Positions 53,468-63,064 of a stretch of DNA of 64,000 nt are shown one piece after another. The DNA lies in NCBI RefSeq assembly GCF_000496835.1, contig NZ_KI543237.1, forward strand, positions 784,641-848,640, in the 5' to 3' direction. Origin of the DNA: Thalassobacillus devorans MSP14. GTDB lineage: Bacteria; Bacillota; Bacilli; Bacillales; Halobacillaceae. Every line of letters begins with the position of its first letter. Position 1 is the first letter of the stretch. The notes beneath the pieces were generated by a model. The model was not told the DNA's origin and ran no database searches. It saw only the letters and a program-made list of their open reading frames with translations. Both the position numbers and the translations under genes were made by a program.

Positions 53468-54709
53468 TTAGTCAAATTTGATGGCCCAGCTGCCTTTACG
53501 CATGACCGCTTCTGTCGTACCATCTTCCAACACGCCATCAATATCCAATTCTCCAGATCCCATCATGAAATCAACATGAGAGAGACTATCATTTACCCCA
53601 TGCTTATCAAGCTCTTCTTCATTCATATCCGATCCACCTTCTAAGCTGTTTGGATAGGCTTTACCCAACGCTAAATGGCAGGAAGCATTCTCATCATAGA
53701 GGGTGTTATAGAAGATCAATCCTGATTGGGAAATCGGCGATTCGTTCGGTACGAGTGCCATTTCTCCAAGACGGGTCGATCCCTCATCTGTTTCCAATAA
53801 ATGCTTTAAAGTAGCTTCGCCTTGTTCCGCTTTGTAATCAACAACTTTTCCTTCTTTGAACGTCAATGTAAAGTCATCAATCAGGTTTCCGCCATAATTC
53901 AACGGTTTTGTGCTGGACACTTGGCCATTGACCCCATATTTATGAGGAACCGTGAACACCTCTTCGGTCGGCATGTTAGCATTGAAAGGTATCCCCTCTT
54001 TTTCTGTCTTGGATGCTCCCCCCTTCCATTTATGCCCTTCCGGAAGTTCGACTTCCAAGTCTGTTCCAGGTGCTTTATAAATGAGTTTCTTATATTTTTT
54101 TCGATTCAGGAAATCCCTTGCCTGGGCAAGAATATTGTTATGTTCTTCCCAGGCAGCAACTGGATTTTCCTTATCGACTCGGACAATTTTAAAAATCTGT
54201 TCCCATAATTTAGTGACCGCTTCCTCTTCACCAGCTTCAGGAAATATCTTTTGCGCCCAAGTAGTGATCGGAATAGAAACAATGGACCACTGGATACGGT
54301 CATTCATTGTAAAGCTGCGGAAGTTTTTCATTGCCTGTGCTCCCGCCTTATTAGCTGCAGCTATTTTTTCCCCATCTATTCCTTGTAGTAGATCCGGATC
54401 GGTAGCACGGATGGATAGGATGGCAGCGCCGCCTTCCGCAAAGTAATCATACATATCGACTTTCCATTGGGGTACTTCCGATAGTGTTTCTTTTGATTCA
54501 AACTCGTATTTGGTACGAATGATGGCATCGTCGGCCCAGTTAATATGTACTGTTTTTGCCCCCATTTCGTAAGCTTTGCGAACTACAATACGGGTGAAAT
54601 CCGCTCCTTCAACGGTCGAATTGACCATCAACATTTGACCCTTTTGCAAGTTGACGCCTGTTTTCAACGCCAACTCGGCATACTTTTCTAACATTTGCTG
54701 TTCTGGCAT
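53468..54709 (-). CDS. M29-family aminopeptidase (AmpS-like), paralogue 2
   Basis: 413 residues, the same length as the gene product at 15416-16657. The same metal-site segments are present: TEEVFTVPHKYG, LGEMALVP, NTLYDENASCHLALG, HVDFMMGSG. Cytosolic, metal-dependent removal of N-terminal residues. GAGGGAG 6 nt before the ATG. Monocistronic. The two copies keep all catalytic segments, so neither looks degenerate. Confidence 0.9.
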   Translation of the reverse strand: MPEQQMLEKYAELALKTGVNLQKGQMLMVNSTVEGADFTRIVVRKAYEMGAKTVHINWADDAIIRTKYEFESKETLSEVPQWKVDMYDYFAEGGAAILSIRATDPDLLQGIDGEKIAAANKAGAQAMKNFRSFTMNDRIQWSIVSIPITTWAQKIFPEAGEEEAVTKLWEQIFKIVRVDKENPVAAWEEHNNILAQARDFLNRKKYKKLIYKAPGTDLEVELPEGHKWKGGASKTEKEGIPFNANMPTEEVFTVPHKYGVNGQVSSTKPLNYGGNLIDDFTLTFKEGKVVDYKAEQGEATLKHLLETDEGSTRLGEMALVPNESPISQSGLIFYNTLYDENASCHLALGKAYPNSLEGGSDMNEEELDKHGVNDSLSHVDFMMGSGELDIDGVLEDGTTEAVMRKGSWAIKFD

Positions 54710-54775
54710 CTTTAACTCCCTCTCTCTAATAATTTATTTCCCGTTCCTATTATTCCATATATTGTATGAACAAAC

Positions 54776-54812
54776 AAAAAAATCCGCAGTTTAACACCGC
54801 GGAAATTTTTAA
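54776..54812 (-). terminator. Terminator of the ABC-F gene
   Basis: TTCCGC/GCGGA with a ten-nt loop, then seven T on the minus strand. Confidence 0.75.
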
Positions 54813-54815
54813 CAA

Positions 54816-56714
54816 TTACTTATTTTCTAATTCTTCAACCAGTAAAGATAATTCCTCCCAGCGCTCCATTGCCTGCTCAAGCTCAGCCTCCAGGATTTCC
54901 TGTTCCTTATATAAATCCTGAACTTTTCCGAGATCACTTCCTGCTTCTGCAATGGATATTTGTACTTCTTCTATTTTTCCTTCAAGATTTGCTATTTTAT
55001 CTTCAATGCCTTCAAATTCTTTCTGTTCATGGTAAGAAAGTTTCCGCTTTTGCCTCACCTTTTTTTCTGCAGTCTTTTCCGCCTGCTGTTTCTTCTCGGC
55101 AGCTTGGAGGCGTTCTGCCTGCCTTTTTTCGTCGATATATTCACTATAATTACCATGAAACTTTCTGATTCTTCCTTTACCTTCGAATGCGACCAGACGA
55201 TCAGCTACTCTGTCGAGAAAATACCGATCGTGGGAAACCGCAATGACAGCACCTGGAAAATGATCAAGATAGTCTTCCAGGATACTCAGGGTTTTCGTAT
55301 CCAGATCATTGGTAGGTTCATCTAAAAACAGAACGTTTGGTTCTTGCATAAGCACACGCAGCAAATAAAGACGCCGCCGTTCACCACCAGAGAGCTTCCT
55401 GATGTAAGTCCATTGCTGGGATCTAGGAAACAAAAATCGTTCCAGCATTTGCTCAGCGGTGATTTCCTGACCATCAGCAGTAGTAATCACTTCAGCTACT
55501 TGTTTGATATATTCTACCACTTTTAAACTGCCATCGATTTCTTGATGATCCTGGGTATAATAGCCAATTTTCACTGTTTCACCGATATCAATAGTTCCAT
55601 TATCAGGCTCCATACGCTGCGCCATGATATTCAATAGTGTTGTCTTGCCGCTTCCATTAGGTCCGATAATACCCAGTCGTTCTTCAGGTACAATCAAATA
55701 ACTGAAATCATCAATCAGCGTTTCTCCAGCAATTTTTTTTGTGATGGTATCGAGTTCAATCACTTTTTTGCCTAATCGACTCGATCCAATCGCAATATCC
55801 ATATTCTGTTCCGCACTCGGACCGGATTGATTTCGTAATGATTCTACGCGCTGTTTACGAGCCTTTTGCTTAGTCGTCCGCGCTTTTGCACCACGTCTTA
55901 ACCATGCTAATTCCCGCCGGAGGGTATTCTGCCTTTTTTCTTCTGAAACCCGTTCCTGTTCGTCCCTCTCCGCCTTTTTTTCCAAATAAGTTTCATAGTT
56001 TCCTTCATATATATAAAGGCTGCCTCGATCAAGCTCATAGATCAGATTGGTCACTCTATTTAAAAAGTAACGATCGTGAGTGACTACAATCAACGCACCC
56101 CGATACTGGGAAAGGAACTCCTCGAGCCACTCAATGGTTTCGTTATCCAAATGGTTGGTTGGTTCGTCCAAAATCAACAAGTCTGCTGGCTGAATAAGTG
56201 CCCTGGCAATGGCGACTCGCTTTTTCTGTCCACCTGATAATTCCCCTGTCTTTTTATCAAAGGTGTCAATCCCCAGCTTGGTAAGGATCGTTTTAGCTGC
56301 CGTGTTTGCTTCCCATGCATCATTTTCATCCATGTGCTGCTGGTTTTTTAGCAACTGATCCTGAAAGTGTGTATTTTCAGGATCATTTTCGAGGTTTTGC
56401 AAAGATTGTTCGTAAGCCCGCATCGTTTTCATTATTTCGGAATCACCATAATAAATCTGCTCCAGGACAGTCAATTCCGGATTAAGCTCTGGTTCCTGAT
56501 GGAGGTATTCCATGCGAAAACCCTTAGCATGTTTCATCTCACCGGATTCTTTTGAATCCAGGCCAGCGAGCACCTTCAGCAAAGTCGACTTGCCTGTTCC
56601 ATTGACTCCTATCAAACCGATTCGCTGCTCCTGTTCAATCGTAAATGATATATTTTCAAACAGGGTCTTATCCCCATATGTTTTTGTCAAATTTTCCACT
56701 TGCAAAAAACTCAT
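54816..56714 (-). CDS. yfmR: ABC-F ATPase, YfmR/Uup type
   Basis: 632 residues: two ABC domains without membrane segments (Walker A GVNGTGKST and GPNGSGKTT; signatures LSGGQKKR and LSGGERRR; Walker B LLILDEPTNHLD and VLFLDEPTNDLD), the linker/arm region with RRELAWLRRGAKARTTKQKA, and a C-terminal coiled coil (~555-632). Matches B. subtilis YfmR in length and many segments. These ribosome-associated factors relieve stalled or misplaced peptidyl-tRNA (Uup/YfmR with EF-P). ATG 56714 lies just after AAGGGTGA. Confidence 0.88.
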   Translation of the reverse strand: MSFLQVENLTKTYGDKTLFENISFTIEQEQRIGLIGVNGTGKSTLLKVLAGLDSKESGEMKHAKGFRMEYLHQEPELNPELTVLEQIYYGDSEIMKTMRAYEQSLQNLENDPENTHFQDQLLKNQQHMDENDAWEANTAAKTILTKLGIDTFDKKTGELSGGQKKRVAIARALIQPADLLILDEPTNHLDNETIEWLEEFLSQYRGALIVVTHDRYFLNRVTNLIYELDRGSLYIYEGNYETYLEKKAERDEQERVSEEKRQNTLRRELAWLRRGAKARTTKQKARKQRVESLRNQSGPSAEQNMDIAIGSSRLGKKVIELDTITKKIAGETLIDDFSYLIVPEERLGIIGPNGSGKTTLLNIMAQRMEPDNGTIDIGETVKIGYYTQDHQEIDGSLKVVEYIKQVAEVITTADGQEITAEQMLERFLFPRSQQWTYIRKLSGGERRRLYLLRVLMQEPNVLFLDEPTNDLDTKTLSILEDYLDHFPGAVIAVSHDRYFLDRVADRLVAFEGKGRIRKFHGNYSEYIDEKRQAERLQAAEKKQQAEKTAEKKVRQKRKLSYHEQKEFEGIEDKIANLEGKIEEVQISIAEAGSDLGKVQDLYKEQEILEAELEQAMERWEELSLLVEELENK

Positions 56715-56799
56715 ATCTATCACCCTTATTATTAAGCTTGCTCTATTATAACATTGAAATCTGAAGGTTTCTTAACGGGGGGTTGAAGGGAAGGAACAA

Positions 56800-56838
56800 A
56801 AGAAAAACCAGATGCGACTGCTGTGCATCCGGTTTTCT
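56800..56838 (-). terminator. Terminator of the response regulator-kinase-thioesterase operon
   Basis: AAAACCGGATGC/GCATCTGGTTTT followed by TCTTTTG on the minus strand. Confidence 0.85.
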
Positions 56839-56878
56839 ACAATTATCCATCAATGAACAGTTTAACTTTACCCCGTTT

Positions 56879-57394
56879 TTACTCTTTCCACGGGAAGGCT
56901 GTCCCGAATTTTTTGGCCAGTTCTTTAGATTCTTTGCTCCGTTTCTTTCTTTGGTCATGGCGATCTGCTGCCCCTGCATGCAGCCATTTTTCTTCATCTG
57001 ATTCTGGACGTACCGGAGGAACGGGTGTTGGTCTGTTATTTTCATCAACGGCTACCATCGAGACAAAGGCAGTGGTACATACCTTCCGCTCACCACTCAA
57101 TAGATTTTCAGTTATCGCCTTTACGAAAACTTCCATCGATGTATTATGGGTCCAGGTCACATAGCTGACCAGACAAATCGTGTCGCCTTCAAATACGGGT
57201 TCTAAAAAATCAACAGAGTCTATCGAAGCCGTCACCACTGGTTTCCGGCAATGACGTGTAGCAGATATCGCAGCCACATCATCAATATATGCCATCAATT
57301 TTCCTCCAAATAATGTCCCGTGGCTATTCGTATCCGGCGGCAGGACGTGTGAGTTTTTTACTGTCAATGAATCAATACACGCTTTTTTTTCCAT
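56879..57394 (-). CDS. Acyl-CoA thioesterase, hotdog fold (YkhA/YciA type)
   Basis: 171 residues. Hotdog core with NSHGTLFGGKLMAYIDDVAA (~23-42, catalytic Asp and FGG) and SVDFLEPVFEGD. Hydrolyses acyl-CoA in the cytosol; the charged C-terminal ~45 residues (DRHDQRKKRSKESKELAKKF) extend past the usual domain. Its ATG overlaps the histidine kinase stop (TAATG), with GGAGAG inside that gene: an unusual coupling of a thioesterase to a two-component system. Confidence 0.88.
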   Translation of the reverse strand: MEKKACIDSLTVKNSHVLPPDTNSHGTLFGGKLMAYIDDVAAISATRHCRKPVVTASIDSVDFLEPVFEGDTICLVSYVTWTHNTSMEVFVKAITENLLSGERKVCTTAFVSMVAVDENNRPTPVPPVRPESDEEKWLHAGAADRHDQRKKRSKESKELAKKFGTAFPWKE

Positions 57395-58758
57395 TACATT
57401 CTCTCCTTATCATTCTTGAGGGTATCAGACTTTGGTAGCAGGATGTTAAAGACAGCACCTTTAGCTTCTACATTATTTTGTGCAGCAATCTTTCCTCCAC
57501 TACGTTCAATAATCGCTCTGGAAATGGCTAATCCCAGTCCGGTTTCTCCTTCTTTCCCTTTGATAAATCGTTCAAATAATTGCGGGAGAATTCCTTCAGA
57601 AATACCCGTACCGTCGTCCTTAACTGCAATCAGTATATGATCTGCAGTTTCCCTGGTCTTTATTTGCACCCTGGAGTCCGCATGACGGATCCCGTTAGCT
57701 ATAATATTAACCAGGGCTTGCATCACTTTTTCGGGATCTACATATAGGTTGTACGATACTGGCTGTTCATAATCAAGCTCTATCCCTTTTCCTCTGGCAA
57801 GTGGGTACAGCCCTTCTTTGGCTTGTTCAATCAATGCATGAATATCAGTATCTTCCGGATGATAAACATTTTCATCACTATCCAGTTTAGCCAATAAAAT
57901 CATTTCATTCACAATTTTCTTCAGTCTTTCCGTTTCCTTGATCATGACAGACAATCCTTTATCTGCCGCTTCTCCCTCGAACACTCCATCACGGATGCCT
58001 TCAGCATAACCCTGAATGGACATCAATGGTGTTTTCAATTCATGGGAAGCGTTTTGGAAGAACTGTTTCTGAGTACGGATATAATTCTCTAACTCAGCAG
58101 CCATGGTTCGGACACTATGTTCGACCTCTTCTATTTCCCCGCTCGCTTTCACTGGTTTAAGGTCCTGGAATTTACGATGCTCAATTTTCTTAAGTTCTGT
58201 TTTCAGCCGGATTAACGGAGTTACCAGTCTCCGGTTCATAAAATGACTGATGCCGACAGCGAGCAATAAGCCTATGAATAATACGAAAATCATCCGCCAC
58301 GCAAACATCGTTTGGACAGCCTGTAAGTCTCTCAACGGCGTAGCTAATACCAGGATGACACCATCTGCCTGCGGGGTGAAGGCAATATCGTAGACGACAA
58401 AGTCCTTCCCCTGGCTTTCCCAGAGATCTTCCTCATGTAATGTCTCATCATATTGACTTGCCCAGGCAGCAGCAGTTTCCGGTGGTAAAGTAGAAAACAT
58501 GATTTCACGCTTGCTGCGATCAAACATCAACACCCTGAATTCACTATCCCTTAAAAGCTGCGATAACTGATTGACTTTTAGAGGGCTATCTTCTTCGTTA
58601 AGTAACTCTATCAGCAATTCCCCTCTGCCTTCCAGCTGCCGCTTTTCATCTTCAATCAGCATGTTGAGGATCAGGGAATAAAGGATGAAAGCAGTAATCG
58701 ACATGACTATGATAATTAATGTTGTGAATGCGGCATTCAGTTGATGAAGCAGTTTCAT
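57394..58758 (-). CDS. Sensor histidine kinase, CssS-like
   Basis: 454 residues. TM1 ~9-33, extracytoplasmic sensor ~34-150, TM2 ~152-171, HAMP, HisKA with ASHELKTPLMSIQGY (H239), HATPase with NIIANGIRHAD, DDGTGIS, GLGLAIS. The stretch after the His box (AEGIRDGVFEG) resembles CssS of B. subtilis, which senses misfolded secreted protein. Overlaps the response regulator stop (ATGA). The divergent HtrA protease supports this role; orthology is not proven. Confidence 0.85.
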   Translation of the reverse strand: MKLLHQLNAAFTTLIIIVMSITAFILYSLILNMLIEDEKRQLEGRGELLIELLNEEDSPLKVNQLSQLLRDSEFRVLMFDRSKREIMFSTLPPETAAAWASQYDETLHEEDLWESQGKDFVVYDIAFTPQADGVILVLATPLRDLQAVQTMFAWRMIFVLFIGLLLAVGISHFMNRRLVTPLIRLKTELKKIEHRKFQDLKPVKASGEIEEVEHSVRTMAAELENYIRTQKQFFQNASHELKTPLMSIQGYAEGIRDGVFEGEAADKGLSVMIKETERLKKIVNEMILLAKLDSDENVYHPEDTDIHALIEQAKEGLYPLARGKGIELDYEQPVSYNLYVDPEKVMQALVNIIANGIRHADSRVQIKTRETADHILIAVKDDGTGISEGILPQLFERFIKGKEGETGLGLAISRAIIERSGGKIAAQNNVEAKGAVFNILLPKSDTLKNDKERM

Positions 58759-59450
58759 GGCTGTGCGCCATCTTTTTTAAGCCGGTATCCATATCCCCAA
58801 ACCGTTTCTAAAGGGATGTCGGTCAGCTTTTTTCTTAAACGCTTGACGAGATCGTCTACAGCTCGGTCACTGCCGAAGTAATCGTCGCCCCAGATTTGTA
58901 TCAGCAGCTCTTCCCGGGAAAAAGCACGGTTGGGATTTTGTGCAAGCAGCTTCAACATATCGAATTCTTTCGCGGTCACTTCCACCTCTTCCCCACTCCA
59001 AAAAGCACGGCGTTCCTCCATATAAAGTGCCAGGTTGTCCACTTGGAGTGTTTCCTTCTCAGATGGAAACGCTGTTTTATTCATCGCTTCCCACCGGGTC
59101 AGCTGCCGTTTTACTCTGGCCACTAATTCCCGCGGGCTGAACGGCTTGGTCAAATAATCGTCACCCCCGAGTTCCAACCCTAATATCCGGTCAATTTCGT
59201 CATCTTTAGCAGAAATAATGATAATGGGGACTTGTGAGTTTTGGCGCACCTGTTTGCAAAACTCATAACCATCCATTCCTGGCAGCATGATATCGAGCAC
59301 CCATAGGTCAGGCGGATCCTGTTGGAATAAATCCCATGCTGCTTCCGCTGATTCCATCTCATTAACCTTATAACCGTCTTTCTCCAAATAAGCTTTGACA
59401 ATATCGCGGATATTCATATCATCTTCAACAATTCCAATCGTTCGCTTCAT
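58755..59450 (-). CDS. OmpR-family response regulator, CssR-like
   Basis: 231 residues. Receiver with phospho-acceptor D53 (DLWVLDIMLPGMDGY), K102 (LTKPFSP); winged-helix output domain with EFDMLKLLAQNPNRAFSREE and WGDDYFGSDRAVDDLVKRLR. The segments DLWVLDIMLP and DYFG-DR-VDDLV are close to B. subtilis CssR. Probably activates its own operon and the divergent htrA-like gene in secretion stress, an inference from arrangement. Confidence 0.88.
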   Translation of the reverse strand: MKRTIGIVEDDMNIRDIVKAYLEKDGYKVNEMESAEAAWDLFQQDPPDLWVLDIMLPGMDGYEFCKQVRQNSQVPIIIISAKDDEIDRILGLELGGDDYLTKPFSPRELVARVKRQLTRWEAMNKTAFPSEKETLQVDNLALYMEERRAFWSGEEVEVTAKEFDMLKLLAQNPNRAFSREELLIQIWGDDYFGSDRAVDDLVKRLRKKLTDIPLETVWGYGYRLKKDGAQP

Positions 59451-59526
59451 GTAAAAGCCTCCTTATCCTACCTGACTGCCTCTATTTTCCCACATAGATT
59501 GGGTGTTGTTCCTCTCTCTTCTTATT

Positions 59527-59547
59527 TTACACATTTATTCCACATTT
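59527..59547. promoter_or_regulatory. 11-bp direct repeat in the RR/HtrA divergent region
   Basis: TTACACATTT (59527-59536) and TTCCACATTT (59538-59547), offset by 11 bp, one helical turn, as OmpR-type dimers require. On the minus strand it lies in the spacer of a possible promoter TTGGAG...TGTAAAAT of the regulator gene. Confidence 0.45.
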
Positions 59548-59632
59548 TCTCCAATCTCGTGCCATACGTGGAACGTAAACTAATAATTGTCCAGGTTAGG
59601 AAATATCATTTTTTTAAAGGGGACCTGTTTAT

Positions 59633-60778
59633 ATGTCTATAGAACAACAACCGCAAAAACGGACAAGAAAACGAGCCAATTTTGCTTATGGAGTTTTTGG
59701 AGCGATAGCAGCTATTTTTCTCGTTACCACTATCTTTCAATGGAAAGGCGTTTCCATCAACATCAATACAGAAAAGCCGACAGCCCAAGCCAACGAATTG
59801 AATATAGGAAAAGAAAAAGAACCCGTTACTCAGGCTATTGAAAAAGCTGGCGGAGCTGTTGTCGGCATCTCTAATATAAAACAAAGCAGCCCGATGTCCC
59901 AAAAATCCGGTACAGGTTCAGGGGTCATTTACAAAAAAGAAGATGGTAAAGCCTATATCGTCACCAATCATCACGTAGTTGAGGGTGCGAGTCAACTGGA
60001 AGTGATCATGAATGACGGTACCAAAATTGAAGCCGAACTAGAAGGAAGCGACCCATTGACTGACCTTGCCGTTTTAAAAATAGATGATCAACACGTCAAG
60101 CAGGTTGCCGAGTTAGGCAAGGCCGAAGACGTAGAGGTAGGGCAAACAGCCATTGCCATCGGCAACCCGCTTGGCATGGAATTCGCCGGATCAGCCACTA
60201 AGGGGATCATCAGTGGTTTGAACCGTAACATCCCGGTTGATATCAACAAAGATGGTCAACAAGATTGGCAGACAGAAGTAATCCAGACTGACGCTGCCAT
60301 CAACCCTGGTAATAGTGGCGGAGCCCTCATTAACCTTCAAGGTGAAGTCATTGGTATCAACTCGATGAAAATCGCCAGAAATGCAGTGGAAGGCTTAGGC
60401 TTTTCCATTCCGATGGACGTAGTGAAGCCGGTCATTAAGGACCTCAAGACTAACGGCGAAGTGAAACGACCTTATATGGGAGTTTCCTTACAAGATGTGC
60501 GTCAGATACCTGCTAACATTCTGACAGAACAATTGAACCTCCCTCCAGATGTTCAGCACGGTGTCATCGTCGGTGGTGTCGAGCCCGGGTCACCTGCAGC
60601 AAAAGCCGGACTTAAACAGAATGACATCATCACGGAAATCGAAGGTAATAAAATTGAAACTATGGTAGACTTGCGTCAATATCTTTATAAGGAAGCAGAA
60701 AAAGGCCAGGAAGTAGAATTAACAATTTACCGGAATGGCGAAAAGATTAAATCCAATTTAGAATTGTCAGCACAGTAA
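59633..60778 (+). CDS. HtrA-family serine protease with PDZ domain
   Basis: 381 residues. Cytosolic basic N-terminus (KRTRKRANF), one membrane anchor (~19-36), trypsin-like domain with triad H114 (TNHHVVEG), D144 (LTDLAVLKI) and S228 (NPGNSGGAL), then one PDZ domain (~285-375: QHGVIVGGVEPGSPAAKAGL). Degrades misfolded proteins at the outer membrane face. Divergent from the CssRS-like genes, the arrangement of htrB/cssRS in B. subtilis. AAGGGG 10 nt before ATG. Shorter than B. subtilis HtrB (458) mainly in the N-terminal part. Confidence 0.93.
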   Translation: MSIEQQPQKRTRKRANFAYGVFGAIAAIFLVTTIFQWKGVSININTEKPTAQANELNIGKEKEPVTQAIEKAGGAVVGISNIKQSSPMSQKSGTGSGVIYKKEDGKAYIVTNHHVVEGASQLEVIMNDGTKIEAELEGSDPLTDLAVLKIDDQHVKQVAELGKAEDVEVGQTAIAIGNPLGMEFAGSATKGIISGLNRNIPVDINKDGQQDWQTEVIQTDAAINPGNSGGALINLQGEVIGINSMKIARNAVEGLGFSIPMDVVKPVIKDLKTNGEVKRPYMGVSLQDVRQIPANILTEQLNLPPDVQHGVIVGGVEPGSPAAKAGLKQNDIITEIEGNKIETMVDLRQYLYKEAEKGQEVELTIYRNGEKIKSNLELSAQ

Positions 60779-60812
60779 GCAAGAGCGAAACAACCTCCCC
60801 CTGAATATAGAG

Positions 60813-60856
60813 AAAAGCCTGCACCTTGATTGCCAGAAAGGTGCAGGCTTTTTTTG
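60813..60856 (+). terminator. Terminator of the HtrA gene
   Basis: AAAAGCCTGCACCTT pairs with AAGGTGCAGGCTTTT, then T7. Confidence 0.92.
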
Positions 60857-60904
60857 TCGGAATGAAAACATGTATTTCCATACAAGCAACATATTTCACT
60901 AATG

Positions 60905-61455
60905 CAAAACCTTCTATTATAGGGCCGTGTAAGGGAACAACTCGATTTCGAGATGTTTATCTGAATAAGAGTCCGGTGGGGAACGACTCCCTTTCCGCGG
61001 ACATGCGCTGAGCCTCCTCAGACTTCGTCTTCCGGGGTCTCACCTGTCATTTTCATCCCGCAGGAGTCTCGCCGTTCCCCTCCGGACCTTGCAGTAGATA
61101 GTTTTCAAAATCACACTTGTGGGAAAAACATCCCATATTATTTGAAAGAAGACTTCTGCACCTTTATTTCCTTTATAAATGCTTAAGTATGAAGTTTTTA
61201 ATTGTACATTCTTTCTCATATTTGAAGGGTCCGTTAATTACTAAGCTGGCTGGATGGGAAGGGAAACGGCGAGACTCCCGCGGGAGAAGGGGCTAGGCGA
61301 GATCCCACAGGGCGCAGCCCGAGGAAGCTTGCCAGGTCCCCCGCAGGAAAGCGAGTTGTTTCCCAGACCATCCTATTCCTCTCATGGTAACGGACCCAAC
61401 TATCTGGAGCCTGAGTCTTCAATTAAAAGGAGCTTATCTGTAAATCAACACTGAG
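60905..61455 (+). repeat. Composite inverted repeat element, copy 3
   Basis: Fills the ~690-bp gap between the HtrA and cardiolipin synthase genes; no gene is seen there. Units: minus-oriented at 60971-61087 (closing arms GTCCGG/CCGGAC) and plus-oriented at 61252-61373 (arms GGATGG/CCATCC, outer arms GGGTCCGTTA 61227-61236 / TAACGGACCC 61388-61397). The right flank (GAGTCTTCA..GGAGCTTATCTGTAAAT) matches the right flank of copy 1, so both have the same orientation. Confidence 0.85.
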
Positions 61456-61473
61456 AGTTAACAGAGCTGAAAA

Positions 61474-62925
61474 TCAAAGGATAGGTGACAATAATCTGGC
61501 GATGGATTCCTTGAAACGTATCCACTTCGATCTATGTTTATAAAGTTGAACGGTCAGCTGGGTTGAATCTATGATATCTTCCAGAAAACTATCCTCCAGC
61601 TCTTTTGCTAAATCCGGGTGATACAAAAACGCATTTACCTCAAAATTCAACCTGAAACTCCGGACATCAATGTTAGCGGTTCCGACAGATGCAATCTTTC
61701 CATCTACCACAATGGTTTTGGCGTGTAAAAATCCTTTTTGATAAATATAGATTTTCGCCCCGGCTTCTAACAAATCTCCGACATTCGAATAAGTCGCCCA
61801 ATATACAAAGGGGTGATCGGGCATTTTTGGGATCATCACCCTGACGTCCACGCCAGACAGTGATGCTATTCGTACCGCATCTAAAAGGCTGTCATCCGGA
61901 ATAAAGTAGGGTGTCTGGATATAGACAGTATCTTTTGCCGAGAGGATCATTTTAATATAGCCATGTTTTATTTGTTCCCATTCTGAATCCGGACCGCTGG
62001 AAACGATTTGCATAGCGACATCCCCCTTAGGCTCAGCCTGATAATACCGGTCTTCATAATGAATATCCTGTCTGGAGGCATGATTCCAATCCAGAATGAA
62101 ACGGGTCTGCATGTTATGTACAGCACCGCCTTCCACCTTCAGATGTGTATCCCGCCAATAACCGAATCTTTTGTTGAAGCCAAGGTATTCGTCGCCGATA
62201 TTAAACCCGCCGATATATCCGATTTTTCCATCGATGATCGTAAGCTTCCGGTGGTTTCTGTAATTTATTTTCATATTCAGCTTAGGTATCAAAGCAGGGA
62301 AGAAAGCTTCTACTTCAACGCCGGACTTTTCCAGTCTTTTTACGTACTTTCTGCTTAATGTCCTCGAGCCCATGTCATCATACAGTACACGTACCTTGAC
62401 GCCTTGTTTGGCTTTTTTGATAAGAGCTTCCGATAGCCGCTGTCCTAACTGATCATCCCTGATGATGTAATAAAGCAGGTGAATATGCTCTTTGGCATTT
62501 TCAATATCTTCAATTAAAGCATGGAATTTATCCTGCCCATCCGTAAAGATTTCCACCTGGTTATCTTTCGTCAAAAGAGCATCATTATTTTTCAAGTGTA
62601 AGTAAAACAAGTCTTCGAAAGACTCAAGTTCGGAATGATCCAATTTTAAGGTGTCTTGTTCAATCGAGCGAAGCTGATCCTGCACAGCCGCTAACAATCC
62701 AAGTCTGTTCTTTTTATCCCATGTAAATATCTCTTTTTTGCTCAGTCGTCTTCCAAAAATCAAATAAAGCAGGAACCCGCCGACAGGAATGAATAATAAT
62801 ACCATCAGCCATGCCCAGGTGGCGCTGGCATCCCGCCGTTCTAAAAAGATGATGGCAAACGCCAGTAAAACGTTGATAAAGATTAGAAAACTGAATAAAT
62901 AAGGAGCCATTGCAAAGTCCAGCAT
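61474..62925 (-). CDS. cls: Cardiolipin synthase
   Basis: About 483 residues. Two N-terminal membrane segments (~5-27, ~37-57, with FLERRDASATWAWLM between), then two phospholipase-D HKD motifs: NHRKLTIIDGKIGYIGG and HAKTIVVDGKIASVGTANID. Joins two phosphatidylglycerols to cardiolipin and glycerol at the membrane; important for salt tolerance. ATG 62925 is favoured after GGGTGAGG; GTG three codons upstream is possible. Confidence 0.93.
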   Translation of the reverse strand: MLDFAMAPYLFSFLIFINVLLAFAIIFLERRDASATWAWLMVLLFIPVGGFLLYLIFGRRLSKKEIFTWDKKNRLGLLAAVQDQLRSIEQDTLKLDHSELESFEDLFYLHLKNNDALLTKDNQVEIFTDGQDKFHALIEDIENAKEHIHLLYYIIRDDQLGQRLSEALIKKAKQGVKVRVLYDDMGSRTLSRKYVKRLEKSGVEVEAFFPALIPKLNMKINYRNHRKLTIIDGKIGYIGGFNIGDEYLGFNKRFGYWRDTHLKVEGGAVHNMQTRFILDWNHASRQDIHYEDRYYQAEPKGDVAMQIVSSGPDSEWEQIKHGYIKMILSAKDTVYIQTPYFIPDDSLLDAVRIASLSGVDVRVMIPKMPDHPFVYWATYSNVGDLLEAGAKIYIYQKGFLHAKTIVVDGKIASVGTANIDVRSFRLNFEVNAFLYHPDLAKELEDSFLEDIIDSTQLTVQLYKHRSKWIRFKESIARLLSPIL

Positions 62926-62990
62926 CCACCTCACCCTTCCTTGACTAAAAATTAACGCTGACTAAAATATAGCATATATTACTTTATTCA

Positions 62991-63041
62991 AAAAAAATCG
63001 AAGGAAGAGATTTGCCTTGCCAGCATACCTCTTCCTTATCC
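62991..63041 (-). terminator. Terminator of niaR
   Basis: AAGGAAGAG/CTCTTCCTT with a long loop, then CGATTTTTTT on the minus strand. Confidence 0.65.
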
Positions 63042-63064
63042 TATTCATTATGGCTGCATTTGCC

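Noticed and set aside
56746-57048. 100-codon minus-strand frame overlapping the thioesterase
   Set aside because: Shadow frame of the thioesterase and the terminator region, no SD.
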